Assembly (NCBI GenBank): GCA_030847615.1
Contig: JAUMIR010000005.1
Location: forward strand, 208,800,645 to 208,864,644
From: Gambelia wislizenii
Taxonomy: Eukaryota; Chordata; Lepidosauria; Squamata; Crotaphytidae
Direction: 5' to 3'
Length of the DNA stretch: 64,000 bases
Shown in pieces: positions 21,671 to 32,753 of this stretch. Both the position numbers and the translations under genes were made by a program. The notes beneath the pieces were generated by a model. The model was not told where the DNA came from and did not search any database. It saw only the letters and a program-made list of their open reading frames with translations. Position 1 is the first letter of the stretch, and every line of letters begins with the position of its first letter.

Positions 21671-22914
21671 GCCTGAGTTATCTCAGCAGTCTCTAGCTTT
21701 GAAAGAGAAAAGCTGCCCCGATATGCCATTTATTGTTTCTAGCTGTAGGACTAACCCAATAAATTTGCTACTAGAGAAAAAACAAGATGGTGACCTCACT
21801 CTGATTATTTCAGTTTGGTTATGAAGTTGGCTGCCAATGACAGCTGAAGGTGACTTATGGTCTCATCCTAAGGTAAAAATTAGGCGAGAGAGAACAATTA
21901 TACCCAAAGTCTTGTCATGTCAGCTAATAGAACACCTGTTTCTTGAAATGTGAAGAATAAGCTATGACCCTTGAGGGAAAAAGAGAGAAAAGATCACAGC
22001 ATGAAAATGTCTTCTGCAGCTCCAACAACACATTTTAATTGTGTTCAGATCTTGTTAAGTTGCAATGTTTCAGAAGCTTTACAATTAAGCTTCAAGTACA
22101 TAACCACAAAGTATATTTTGACATTTTTGTGCCCCTATTGTTGGTTTTTCAGATATCTCAAAAGGGTATCAGTTGCTGTTATTTCCTCCCCACCCCCAAT
22201 TTATTTCTTCTAAGCAGATGTCACGTCAAAATTTGATAACAAAATAATGACCTGGTTCAGAATGCTAAGAGGTGATATCCCAGGATGCTAGAGCAAAGGG
22301 AATGAAAATTAGACAGATGTTTTCCATTATCACCCACAGTTGAGGTGCAGGAAGAGAATTAGTTTATCACCAGTCAATAGCTGAAGCAGTAATTAGGCAC
22401 TGTTTGCCTCTGATTATAAAGAAGCTGAAATCTGCCCTTGTTGGCAATATTAATTTTAGTTATCACAGCTACGAAGTATTCACTGAAGAACAATATTGAT
22501 ATGTATATGTGTGTCTCAGTCTTCCTACGTTCAATCCGTCTCAAGCCAGCTTCATTGTGGTCACAGAGTGTGAGAGCCACTTCCACCTGTCTTATCCTCA
22601 GAGCTTGCAAAAAGTTGCTTTTTAGAATGCAAATCACATTTTTTTCCAGCCGGTATGATTGATGGCATGCCACTCCCAAGACCTTTGTGGGGTGCAATGC
22701 TCAGAAATAATGATGTGGTGAGACACAACTACAACTGCCTCAATCAGTGCTTTTTCAATGAGTGCCAGTCCAACCAACCATGGCCTCTCATCCCTCCTGC
22801 CCAATTTACAGAAGGCCTCCTATATACATACCAGGAGAATGGCAGCAGGGACAGGGGATGTGGCATCCAACACAATACAAAAATCACTAGGGAAGCACTG
22901 AGTGAAGTGTCTTC
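21671..22914. other. No recognisable feature
   Basis: AT-rich, no convincing splice-bounded frame or repeat. Minus frames near 22374-22697 have no recognised domain. Confidence 0.4.
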
Positions 22915-23220
22915 GGAGATTATCAGATGCGGGGGAATGTGCCAAAATATCATGTTCCTGCATCAGAAGATCACTAGAAGAACAGAAAGGATGACCTTAC
23001 CAGATGCTGCATCCTTCAGACATTTCTGGGGCATAGCGCTGCAGCAGATGAGGCTTCCCTTTTTCATTGATGGGGACAAGCCGCCAATAAAAAGGGACAC
23101 CTTACTGATGCCTGTGCTTTGCCTCCAGAACGCTGCAATATGATGCCATCTGGTAAGGTTGCCCCTTCCTGTTCTTATAGCAATCTTGTGATGCAGTTAT
23201 TGCTGCATCAAATAATCTCC
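22915..23220. mobile_element. Family A element, GGAGATTATC subtype, copy 4 (306 bp)
   Basis: Ends GGAGATTATCAGATGCGGG and GCTGCATCAAATAATCTCC; flanks TTC and TTA (one mismatch). Interior blocks AACAGAAAGGATGACCTTA-CCAGATG and CCTTTTTCATTGATGG are shared with copies at 8.1 and 29.0 kb. This ties the GGAGATTATC and GGACTTTATC subtypes together. A 162-codon plus frame (22655-23143) runs through it without any domain. Confidence 0.8.
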
Positions 23221-23817
23221 TTACAGCTATGACCACTGTCTTTTATTATCCCAAAACACCTCTTGGCTCCATGTACATGGGGACAGTTGGCCCAATGACC
23301 TGGGATGATAAAGATAGTGCTGGCAGCTGCTTTCTCTGCTGAGTGGTGAGCCATGAATCCTTTCTTTAAAATAAATAAAGAAAAGATGATGCATAAACTC
23401 CAATAAGTCCTCCACAGCCTATGGATCCAGGCATTTGGTCTACCATTGCAGCTGATGACACTGAGCCTGCTGCAGGAACACACATGTGATGAAGGCTTGG
23501 GGAGACAGTGTGGCTGTTTAAAATGAATTGGACATTCTCCTGGAAATGAAAGCAGCACCAGAGTCCCATTCATGTGGTGGCATTATGCAGCTTCAGTTTA
23601 GAAAGTACCACTTAACAGCAAACCTCCCATGACAGGGAAATATGAGGGGTAAAGATTCCTCAACAGTATTGAAATGTATTGATTTGAATTTGGTGTTTCC
23701 CCCCTCAGTTTTATTTATGAGATCCATATGATTTCTGTTACTCCTAAGCATAATTTCTTCAAGCAATGTGAAACTTGTCCATCAGTTTAACTAATCAGTA
23801 TGCTGGATTAAGAATCT
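23221..23817. other. No recognisable feature
   Basis: No gene, TIR pair or named repeat recognised. Confidence 0.35.
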
Positions 23818-23937
23818 TTGGGCCTCTAGAAGTTTTGGGTAACAGCTCCCATTTTCCCATGCTAGGGATCATGCTGATCAAGATTCTGGAAGCTGAAGTC
23901 CAAAGCAGCAAGAGGACCAAATGTTTCCCACCCATGG
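23818..23937. repeat. Palindromic interspersed repeat (family F)
   Basis: CTCCCATTTTCCCATGCTAG and later ATTCTGGAAGCTGAAGTCC have the layout of a widespread vertebrate palindromic repeat (AACTCCCA...TGGGAGTTGTAGTCC). A second weak example is near 29890-30000. Confidence 0.35.
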
Positions 23938-24075
23938 TTAGCATGTTGGACTAGAAGCAAGAAAACCTGGGTTCAAATCTTCAGTTATCTATGAAGCTCA
24001 CTACTTGCCCCATTCATTATATCCCTAAATCTAATTTACTTCACATGGTAATTATGAAGTTTTAAAATGATGGTG
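23933..24075 (+). mobile_element. tRNA-derived SINE head
   Basis: Pol III box A-like GTTAGCATGTTGG at 23938-23950 and box B GGTTCAAATC at 23971-23980 lie about 33 bp apart, followed by the tRNA-unrelated body (TGAAGCTCACTACTTG). No cloverleaf or CCA-bearing tRNA can be built, so it is a SINE, not a tRNA gene. Confidence 0.55.
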
Positions 24076-24132
24076 GGTTCAATTATGCAATGCCTTGAAG
24101 AAAGAACAGAATTAAAATGTAGCAAAAAAAAA

Positions 24133-24135
<3 letters not shown>

Positions 24136-24172
<37 letters not shown>
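24136..24172. repeat. (AT)n microsatellite
   Basis: About 18 AT units following an A run. Confidence 0.95.
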
Positions 24173-24175
<3 letters not shown>

Positions 24176-24176
<1 letters not shown>

Positions 24177-25068
24177 CAGGAGGTGCAGAGAGTGAAGGAA
24201 AGAGAACACAGAGGGAGGTTTTTCCAATATATATGGCTGCAAAATAACAGCATCCAATGCTAGTTTTTACTATGTTGAATTAAATAACAGCAGGCCATAT
24301 TAGTGTAAGCATCTTCAGCAATACAACCCAAATTGTTTAACTATCTTATTGATCCACTGTATTGTATTTTTAAAACGTAAGATATGTAAGTCATGCACTT
24401 CCTTTCTTCGATAAAATAAATAAGCCTTTTGTGTAGCGGGCTGTGTCAGAGATCAGGCTGGTGAGAAAGTTTGGCTGGTGAGAAAGAAATAAAATAGATT
24501 TTCCCCGCTTAGGGCTGTTTCATTATTCCAGACAACACTTTGTATTGATCCTCCTCTATTTATTTCTAATTTTGTTGCCTCTGATTGAGCTGAGCTCTAA
24601 ATCTTCTGATGGCTGACATGCTGTAAGGATGCAGCATTGCTACATGAAGTGCAAGGTAGCAATGTTCTCATTTTAAGCCCTAATTTAGTCTGATTTGCAG
24701 CAATTGTAGGTGTCTAGAGGAGCATTTTTGCAAAGAGGCCATAGCTTTATTATATGACTTCGATTACTTGGATAGCAAAGACCATACTAATTACTCTGTG
24801 TGTGCTTGCAACCATCACCTTTAACTTATGCCCTAGAAATGGACCCAAGAAGGCTGTCTCCTGTCCAGGTCTCTACCCAGAATATGCTCAAATCTCTTGG
24901 CGGAAAAAAAATTAAAATAATTAGTTGATGCTGTTCCAAACCTCAAAACAAAGTTAATTACCTTTTAGTTACATTTGTAAATAAAACAACTCTTTACTTT
25001 CCTGTTTTTCTGTAGTAACTACATATTTAATTTCTGATGGCTTTAAAAAAATCTGATTTTTTTTTCAG
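24176..25068. other. No recognisable feature before the candidate exon
   Basis: AT-rich. It would be upstream intron if the 25.07 kb exon is real; CTGAT-type branch-point candidates occur near 25033 and 25053. Confidence 0.35.
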
Positions 25069-25134
25069 TTCAGCAGGACCAGTCACGGTATGACCCAATA
25101 TATGAACCATATGATATTCCTCCTCCAGAATTTA
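25069..25134 (+). CDS. Candidate 66-nt coding exon 1 (unknown gene)
   Basis: The acceptor is a T tract ending TTTTTTTTTCAG at 25068; the donor A|GTGAGG starts at 25135. In the frame beginning CAG at 25071 the peptide is QQDQ followed by SRYDPIYEPYDIPPPEF, rich in Asp, Glu, Tyr and Pro and unlike the repeat-derived frames around it. The exon has two leading bases and one trailing base, so its phase is the same on both sides. The trailing base joins the first two bases of the candidate exon at 25944 to make AAT (Asn), keeping the frame open. A second frame is also open. I do not recognise the protein. It could be a cassette exon of a large gene or a chance pattern. Confidence 0.35.
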
Positions 25135-25310
25135 GTGAGGCTCTAGTCTGTAACTACAAATATAATTAAAAGTTACAATTATACAATAAAGGGAGTAACA
25201 TAATCCTTTGTTAAGTTATAATTAGAATTAAATGCAATTATATGTTTGAAGAAAATAATTAATTACAAGCAATTGTTCATTCTAAGTTCCAGCTTGACAC
25301 ACTGAAGCGC

Positions 25311-25348
25311 TCTCTCTCTCTCTCTCTCTCTCGCTCTCTCTCTCTCTG
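25311..25348. repeat. (TC)n microsatellite at a LINE 3' end
   Basis: Directly abuts the 3' end of the minus-strand RTE/Vingi-like copy. It is the complement of that family's AG-repeat terminus, expanded. Confidence 0.9.
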
Positions 25349-25768
25349 GCTTTTCTTCGCAAATGAAGATTTAGGAAGGACTCATCCTGCGCTTTCTGCA
25401 AGCGCGCTGATGACTAAAAAGGCCAATCTGAGATAAACAAGTCCGGATACAGAAAGCACAGCAGAAGGTCTCCTTGGGTGATGTTTCTGAGTTGTGATTC
25501 TTTCTGCATTGTCATTTCTCTTCAAGACTTGTTTGGCGTGAGTTCTCAAATAAGGTTGCAGCATTGTGGATAGTGCATCTCCATGCCTCCCAATGTGAGG
25601 CCAGGGCAGACCATTGTTGGTGATCAATTTGGCCAAGCCTGAGATGTTGTTTCAGGGAGTCCTTGTATCACTTTTTTGGAGTGCCCCTCTTACACTGACC
25701 CATGGCGAGTTCACCGTAGAGTACTATTTTTGGGAGGTGATGGTCCTCCATCCTAGAAATGTGCCCTG
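25347..25768 (-). mobile_element. RTE/Vingi-like LINE, 3' fragment, copy 2
   Basis: Reverse complement matches 3500-3930 of the full-length element closely, from the TTTCTAGGATGGAGGACCA block to the GAAAAGCCAGAGAG end. It encodes the C-terminal RT tail and the zinc finger (FCCAFC...SHQRAC). It is 5'-truncated at 25768. Homology stops abruptly there. Confidence 0.9.
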
Positions 25769-25943
25769 AAGCTACCTATGCCAGAAACTAATAACATATC
25801 CAACAGTAATGGAAGGATAGTATGGGAGACCTGAGGTTTGACATTTCTACAATTTCCTGTTTATTACATTTTTTCCTACCCCCTCTTTCTTCTTCCATCA
25901 CTTTAATCTACAGTCATTGTCTTCTCTCTCTCTTCTTTATTAG

Positions 25944-25972
25944 ATCATGTGTTTGATTATGCACAAGTTTTA
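25944..25972 (+). CDS. Candidate 29-nt micro-exon 2 (unknown gene)
   Basis: The acceptor is an excellent pyrimidine tract (CTTCTCTCTCTCTTCTTTAT followed by TAG, ending 25943); the donor GTAAGTAA at 25973 is consensus. Spliced to the exon at 25069-25134 it reads N-HVFDYAQVL and ends on a codon boundary. The intervening 809-nt intron contains the antisense LINE fragment. No family is recognised. Micro-exons of this size are typical of neuronal splice programmes, but that is inference. Confidence 0.35.
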
Positions 25973-26147
25973 GTAAGTAAAGCTATTTTTATATGTTTTA
26001 CAAAGGAAACAAGCCTGTTTCTTTCTTCTCTGATTGACTCTGGGTATGTTGGTATGGGACTGGCTGTTGTGCAGCTTCTGGTTTACCAGTCTGGTTCGCC
26101 TACCAGAGAGTTCCAGTATTATCTCTCATATTTCCCAACAGAATTAC

Positions 26148-26148
<1 letters not shown>

Positions 26149-26174
<26 letters not shown>
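26149..26174. repeat. (CA)n microsatellite
   Basis: About 13 CA units. Confidence 0.95.
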
Positions 26175-26179
<5 letters not shown>

Positions 26180-27212
26180 CAAATCCAGATGCTCAATGGC
26201 TCTTAGCTAGAAGTTCCCTAACTGTGATAGACAGTTAAGAGAAAAATGTTGAATCAAGCTTTTAAAAATTCTACCTTTTGCAATTAGAGCATCACCCAAA
26301 TGTATTTTAACTAGTGTTAATTAAAGTAATGTTAATTGACACTGATGTGGCTTTATTCCAAAGTAATTTATAGCCAGCGAAATGTTTTTAACTTTTCCCA
26401 GAATTTTTTAAAGGTAGTGAAAGCTTGTTACATCCAATGCAACTGTAGCAGCTAATGATTGTAGCTGTGGCACTGGCACTAGATGATCATTGGGCGGCCC
26501 TGCAATTCTGAAATTCTCTGATTCTCTGGTGGGGCAAGTATCTGAATTCTTGGTTCTCCTGGATTCTGTGGAACAATGTGTCTTTTCCTGCATATCTTAG
26601 GACCCAAGAAATTGAGTCAAAGTAAGTTTGGACTGAAATGACTCTCTTCTGGGAGTGACCCGACCTGAACAGAGACAAACTTTTGCAACCCCACATTGTA
26701 AGTACTGATAGTCCTGTTGATGTTCATGACTTCAGGCTCTATGATCACCCAGCACATCGCACAGGGAATATCCTGTGCTATTGGGAGCAGGCTGTTCTTT
26801 GTATGATTGAGAGTGTTTGCCAGGACCAATGATTTCAAATTGCCAAGGTAGACAGTCCTGCATAACTGAAAACTTTCAGGAACATGACTGCCCTACTGCC
26901 TAGGTGATTCCCAAACTGGGCATGGGGTGGGCAGGAATTAGGCTGTTCAACAGTTCAAAAGCAGTTGATATCATGGCTGACAAGAGGCAAAGACCTATAC
27001 AAATGACCAGGGCCCAGCAGTCCAGAAAGGGGACTTGGGCACAACTATTTTGCATATATTTTTGTCTTTGGGGCAGAGCAGCCCCCAAATCCCAGTGAGA
27101 GCAGGAAGAGTGGGCACCAGCCTCACTGACAACAGGCAAACCTGCAAGCATTTGGTACACAGCAAGATGACTCAAATTACAGTAAATGCTACTGGGATCT
27201 GTATGTTTTCAG
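26175..27212. other. No recognisable repeat or gene
   Basis: A 21-nt splice-like pattern (ATCTTAG acceptor at 26601, GTAAGT donor at 26623) is present. In the frame continuing from 25944-25972 it hits a stop, so I do not call it. Nothing else is recognised. Confidence 0.35.
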
Positions 27213-27264
27213 TCAGCTAGTGATACTTTTCCTGCTCTAAGCTCTACAGAACCACATAGCTGGG
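27213..27264 (+). CDS. Weak candidate exon 3 (52 nt)
   Basis: Acceptor GTATGTTTTCAG, donor GTGAGT at 27265. Entered in phase 0, as the 25944-25972 candidate would leave it, the frame is open: SASDTFPALSSTEPHSW. An open frame this short has a high chance probability, so support is weak. Confidence 0.15.
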
Positions 27265-27931
27265 GTGAGTAACTCATGGGACAAGCCTATTTAAATCCCA
27301 TCTCAAGTATCATGGGAAGAATGGCCACTCCTAAGAATTCTCTAACCTCACAGAAGCCTGAAATTCTCATCAGACTTGAGGTAGGGTTGATATAGGTCGG
27401 CCTTACACACATGAGCCATCTTGAGCTGACTTGGGAATACAGGGCTGGCCTGTATTTCTGTTTGAAAAATCTTGGCAACTCTAGCTGGGGCATGGGGGGG
27501 GGGCTTCAATTATTATTTTTCCCCTACTGGAGTACAACCCTGCTCTCAGTAGCCCTTGCTGATATATCTATCAGCAATTAGGAAGTCTGTTAACATGGCA
27601 CTGATGGAATGGAAAGTGTACAGTCTACAGTTCTGTACATACTCCAATTGAATAATTAAGTCTAGTAATTCTCTTAGGTAAACTGAATTCAGAAGAAGAA
27701 AAAGCTACAAGACATAATTAAAAAAAAATATCTATTCACTCCAACTTGGGTCTCCACAATCTCAACAGAACAGTTTCAATAGCTGCAGCCAAATTCAGGG
27801 TCAAATACCACAAATAGTTTTCACACCATTCCCTGGCTACCACCAATTTCCAGACTATTATATAGTTCACAAGGACCTTGATCTATGTTTTTCATCTGCC
27901 TTATTACTCCTTGACTGCTGATATGCAATAG
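27265..27931. other. No recognisable feature
   Basis: Contains a G run near 27495 and no gene or repeat that I can identify. Confidence 0.35.
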
Positions 27932-28950
27932 TGTTAGGGATGGAAATTCTCAATTTTCCCAGTTCCCAACAGATGTCAAAGAGAATGTATTGGTGTTTCT
28001 TCCCATAGTGTCAAAACATTCAAGATTTTTTTTTTCTCACAAAGGATGGAAAGCTCATCACAACATTTAAAAACTGTGCATTTTTGATAAGCTCATGCAG
28101 TCTTACTCAGAACTGCACAACTTTCTGAAGAACAACTGCACAGTCGCAGGTCTGCCTCCAGCCAAGACTGTTTCATTTTGCACAACTTTTTGAGAAAGAG
28201 GGACAAGATATCACAGGAATAGGTGGATTATGTACATACCAGGAATTAATAAATAAAGGTGTAATGCATACTGGAGTTTGGGGGCTAGTTTTTAGTTTTG
28301 CTTGATAGAAGGGCCAAGGCATGCAACAAAAATCATCATCCCCCTTTTAGTTTCTAATCTAAGGACCCCCCCATACAATGGACTCTCTGTGTTCTGAGTC
28401 TGCACTCCCCTTCTTTCTTGAGCTGCCTGCCTGCTGCCTCTGCCTCCACCACTCTTTTGCAGTTGCCTTCCAAGAATCAGAGTAGGCAGGCAGGTCAGGA
28501 AAGAAGAGAAGCACAGAATCAGAGCCCAGAGAGTTCAAGGAGCAAGTTGTCCAAACCCCCGCTCCCCCCCCCCACAAAAAAACCCCAACCCAGCTGTGTT
28601 AAGGTGTATAGCTTTAGGGCTTAGAATTCAAGGTATGTTCTACTTCATTCTCCCCCTTTTCAATATTGAACCATTCAGATGCTTATAGAAATTGTGCAGT
28701 TTTAATTAGTATAGGTGCACGACTTTGCTTTGGAGAGTTGCACTCTATTCCAACTGTGCAGCTTTTAAGACTGTGCAGAGTTTGCAAAGTTGTGCTGTTT
28801 TGCTGTATCAAGAACAGGGGGAGAAAAGTTCCCATAAGTTTCAGGAAATTTCCAAGCACATTTTTTCTTCCCGTCACTTTTTACTGAGTGGCCAGGAACA
28901 TCAAATTGCAATCACATTCAGGAAATTGTTGAATACCTATTCCATCTCTA
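27932..28950. repeat. Family H, about 1-kb element with TAGGGATGGAAA-like ends
   Basis: Left end TTAGGGATGGAAATTCTC; right end read inwards is TAGAGATGGAATAGG, then CAATTTCCTGAATG. The latter aligns with 39466-39505 (TTTCCTGAATTGGGTTGC). Both arms contain AACTGCACAAC-type repeats. The centre holds a 50-bp imperfect hairpin (28385-28437 against 28480-28533; CTGCCTGCCTGC facing GCAGGCAGG). Non-coding. Confidence 0.4.
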
Positions 28951-29030
28951 AATAGTATATATGTCTATATTTACGTGGTATAGAAAAGTTGTACCAGAAA
29001 TGCCATTTCATTTTCACAGTGCCATTCTCA

Positions 29031-29309
29031 GGACTTTATCAGATGTGGGGAAGTGTGATCAAAAAACACATCCCAAATTATGTCAGAAGAATGGGAGAAT
29101 AACAGAAAGGGCAACATTATCAGACATCTGCGTCCTCACCTGTTCCAGGAGCATAGTGCTGGCATGGATGAGCAATAAAAAGGGATGCCTTATTCATGCC
29201 CACGCTATGCCCCCGTAATGGCTGAAGGACATTGTTGTCTGATAATATCACCCATTTTTGTTATCATCCTTTTCTTCTGAGGTGGTTTTTGCTGTGTCTG
29301 ACAAAGTCC
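29031..29309. mobile_element. Family A element, copy 5 (279 bp)
   Basis: Ends GGACTTTATCAGATGTGGGG and its inverse (TGTCTGACAAAGTCC), with an exact TCA duplication (29028-29030, 29310-29312). The internal ACATTATCAGACATC pair facing TGTCTGATAATATCAC repeats the terminal motif, as in copies 1 and 4. Confidence 0.88.
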
Positions 29310-30825
29310 TCAGGCTGGCTAACTAATGTGAGAATTTTGGTGACATTCTCTAGAATCAGGAGAAATCCTTTAAATCTTCAGTCTGCAGAAAAGACTTGGC
29401 TTAACAAATGGCAAAGCAGCTTGGGTGTATGTTCTTTCTGTTACAAATTGGTTTGCTGTTTGCAGTGACAAGGATCAAAGTTGGCATACTGGTGGGCTGA
29501 CATGTTCCCTCCTAAGGCCTCAGAAATGATGCTTTGAATATTGTATCATTTTGGAGGCAAAAGCACAGTAGAAGTGGAAGTAGAAAGTTACCTTGCCTTT
29601 AAATAAGACATCCACTGTCAAAAGTATTATGTTTAGGTTAGTATTTGTATATTACCTACTTCATTTTTCACCAGGTTACACAAGAACATCAGTTAACCAG
29701 AGAGAGCCTTCTCAATAGCTGCTCCCAGACTCTGACACTTCTTGCCAAGGGATGCCTGACAAGCATTTTCTCTGATGACCTTCCACCATGTCAGCTGCCT
29801 TGAGCTCTGTTTAGCAAAAAACACATGAAGACACTCATTTTCAGGCTTCAAATCCCCGAATCCCTGTTCACTGTGAAAAAATTAACTGGGGGAAAACTAC
29901 AGATCCCAGAACAAGCCCCCCTCCACCCAGCAAGATCACTTATTCATGATGACTATTTAATGGTTGGGGAATCCTGGGAGTTACAATCTAAAAAAGGAAC
30001 TTTTCCAAGCTCTATTTAAAATGTAGGATATGAATTTAACAAGGAAACAAACCACACACTACACAATCTTGTTATTAACTGTAATTTAGGGACACAACGT
30101 GGGTTAACATTAGGACTAGAAAAAGATACAGTGTTTTCCATTTGTTTATTTTGTATTTTCAGTGTTCCCAAAGTATATTGAGATACTTTGGGATAGAAAT
30201 ACTCTACAATTTAGAGTCTAAAATATGCCCATTATTCAATATGACAAACACTAAGGAACAATCCAGCACAGAGTTTACATATGCTTAAGTCCCATTGAAA
30301 TCAATTATTGTAATGTATAGCCATGGTGTTTTGTTTTGTTTTGTGTTTTACCTTGTTCCCACCTAAGCACAAATGTGCTTAGGTAGGAGCATTTCTAACT
30401 GCTGTTAAGTGTTTGTGCTGATTCCCTGAAACCATTTCTACATTTGGCAGAAACAGATGGAATTTGCTTTTCCTGCCACTATCTTGACCTGAGAACAATA
30501 TTTAAAGAGACTCTCAGGAGCTAGAAATATTAAAAGGCTGTACAAACATTCTAGCAATGTGAACCCAGGACAGTTCAAATCCAGCTCCAGTTGCTGAAAA
30601 ATCACAACTGTGATGCTACTTCAGGTTTTTCCTTCATAATAGGATGGTTTATCTTCACTCATTCAAATGGGTAGTCATAGCTACCTCTGGTACTATGTTG
30701 TCCATAAATGTTGTACTGCTTTTACTTTGACCAAGGTTGAAATGAATGAATGTCTGGCTAAAAACATTATTACGTTCCCATTAGTGGTTGGTTGTTCTAA
30801 TGATGATACGAGATTTGTATAGATG
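29310..30825. other. Mostly unrecognised; one short hairpin
   Basis: 29880-30005 has CTACAGATCCCAG and CTGGGAGTTACAATC facing each other (family F-like). ACCTAAGCACA and TGTGCTTAGGT form an 11-bp perfect hairpin at 30361-30384. No gene recognised. Confidence 0.4.
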
Positions 30826-31220
30826 TCATGAAGGTTAGCCAGTAGGGGCCAGTAGAGAGGGCTATGAGCACAGCTGGTGTTTAAAGCTCAAAGACTGGTG
30901 TGTGAGAGTTGCCACAGTACTGTCTGTACATTCATATCTTCATGGTAAAGGACTGTACAGACTGTGAGCTTGGAAACAGCTCTGTGGGTATGAATGCATA
31001 ACCCATCATGTTGTATATAAATAGCAGTGCAGTCCTTTGTCCCATCCTCTTGAATCTTTGTCTGTCTTGCTGTCATGCATCATGTATGCTTGTATGGATC
31101 CTCATGGATCAACATTGTAGATACTCTGCTATACTCTAGTAAAGACTTGTAGCTGAGACACATACTGTGTGTGTGTTTTATTAGCAGTCTTATGCAGGCC
31201 ACATGTGCCTACACCTATAG
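30826..31220 (+). mobile_element. Possible solo LTR
   Basis: The segment starts TGTCATGAAGGTTAGCC and has a TATA box (TATATAAATA) at 31014-31023. A further 180 bp with a T-rich GTTTTATTAG follows, and a CA-type end lies near 31217. Composition and spacing fit an LTR, but no clean 5-bp duplication is visible and no second copy is in the window. Confidence 0.35.
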
Positions 31221-32258
31221 TGCATCTTGGCCCTCTGCACATGACCAGGAGAGACTTGCGCACATACTTTGACAATTATGTCAAAATACACATGGGATGA
31301 TTAACACCTACAGGCACTTTCTATGGTGACTGGTAGTTTCCAAGTCTTTCAGTTCAGAGCTCTGGGATCCATAAGCCAAATGTAAATCAGCTAGGGGTGT
31401 TCATTTTACTCATATGCTTAGAGTTGTAGGTTTCTTAGAAAGGTATGAGATGAGAAGCCACCTTCCCAACACACACAATGTTAGGAATTATCTAGTTCAG
31501 CATTCCTCTGAGCTAGAGAAGCCTTAACAGAGGGTTTTCCCAAAGAAGTCTCAAAATACAAATAGTGCTAAAAAAAACCCTGCTGAAATTATTCATTCTT
31601 GCATGTAGGAATGAAATAAACAAGTAAGTGCATCCCTAGTTAACCCAGTATGAATTTGGGGACAGAACAATAACACTGGTGAAGAACTGAGAAACTTAAC
31701 ACCAGAAAATGTCCAATACTGGAGCTCATGACTCTGGTGTGAAGCTTGAATGCAATGTTTTCCTACATTACCTTTGGTGAATTCCCAATGCTGAAGGTTT
31801 TCCATCACATAATGACATTCTATATGTAATGAAATGCAACTGGCAGAAATAAGCATATGCATGCACATACAAGGAAAAAGCACAAGTATATTGTAGCAGG
31901 TGTATTGAAAGGATTTCAATCACTTATCCCAAGCAATCTGTCCCAGTAGATTCTCTTGTGCCACACCCAACCAAAAGAAATGTTCTGTTTACAAAATAAA
32001 ACATGTGCCGGCAGCTGTGATGATATTAATCCCAACGTATGAGACAACAACAATAGATAAAGTGAAACGTTATATTGCAAAGAGTTTGACTACTGTAACT
32101 TAAATGATAAATAAAACAAATTAAGCTCCCTCCTCACTAACGTTGAGCTCTGCTTTATGGTATGTACACTTCTGTGTTAAACCCAGAAATATTGACAAAG
32201 CTCTATACACTGCTGTATAATATACACATCCTCCATTGGAAGTAATTAGAAAGAATCA
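31221..32258. other. No recognisable feature
   Basis: AT-rich; frames lack domains and splice context. Nothing to call. Confidence 0.4.
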
Positions 32259-32266
32259 TACCCTTT

Positions 32267-32470
32267 CAGGGCTGGTTTAAGGCACCAGTGGCATCAGCAT
32301 CTGCAGGGGGGCCCATCATTGTGGGGGCCCCATAGTAACCCTCCTCCTCCTGCAAAAACATTATTAGTAATAATCTGAATATCCTGTACTGTGAATAGCT
32401 TAGGTTAGGTTAAGTTACATTGACCTGAGATAAACATATGGGGGCCCCCAAACCCCTGAAACTGGTCCTG
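32267..32470. mobile_element. hAT-type non-autonomous element (204 bp)
   Basis: TIRs CAGGGCTGGTTTAAGG and (read inwards) CAGGACCAGTTTCAGG agree at 12 of 16 positions. An exact 8-bp duplication TACCCTTT flanks it (32259-32266, 32471-32478), diagnostic of hAT transposition. Subterminal GGGGGCCCC tracts are inverted. No transposase is encoded. Confidence 0.88.
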
Positions 32471-32753
32471 TACCCTTTTAAGTGTGTATTGGTAGATAAC
32501 TAACAGGATTTTCCAGTTTTGACCTGAGAGGTATATTTTGCTGCAGGTATTCTTCATGTTTCCGCCCCCCCCCCCATCAATTCAAGCTTTCACACTTGTT
32601 TGGTGAAGGACAGGACTGTTCATGAGAATTAAGCTTTCCATCTTAAGGCTGTTTACCAGAGCAATCACTAATTTGTACAGCCAAAACACTGTTACCTGTA
32701 CAGCTAGGTGAGAGATGAAAATTCTGGTTGATTGCTCTTTGCCTTCTGTCTTA

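Noticed and set aside
22655..23143. 162-codon plus frame
   Set aside because: It runs into family A copy 4, has no domain, and its content is shared with non-coding copies.
23938..23980. A tRNA gene
   Set aside because: Pol III boxes are present but no cloverleaf can be drawn and the rest is SINE body.
26602..26622. 21-nt micro-exon with good splice sites
   Set aside because: In the phase left by the 25944-25972 candidate it contains a stop codon.
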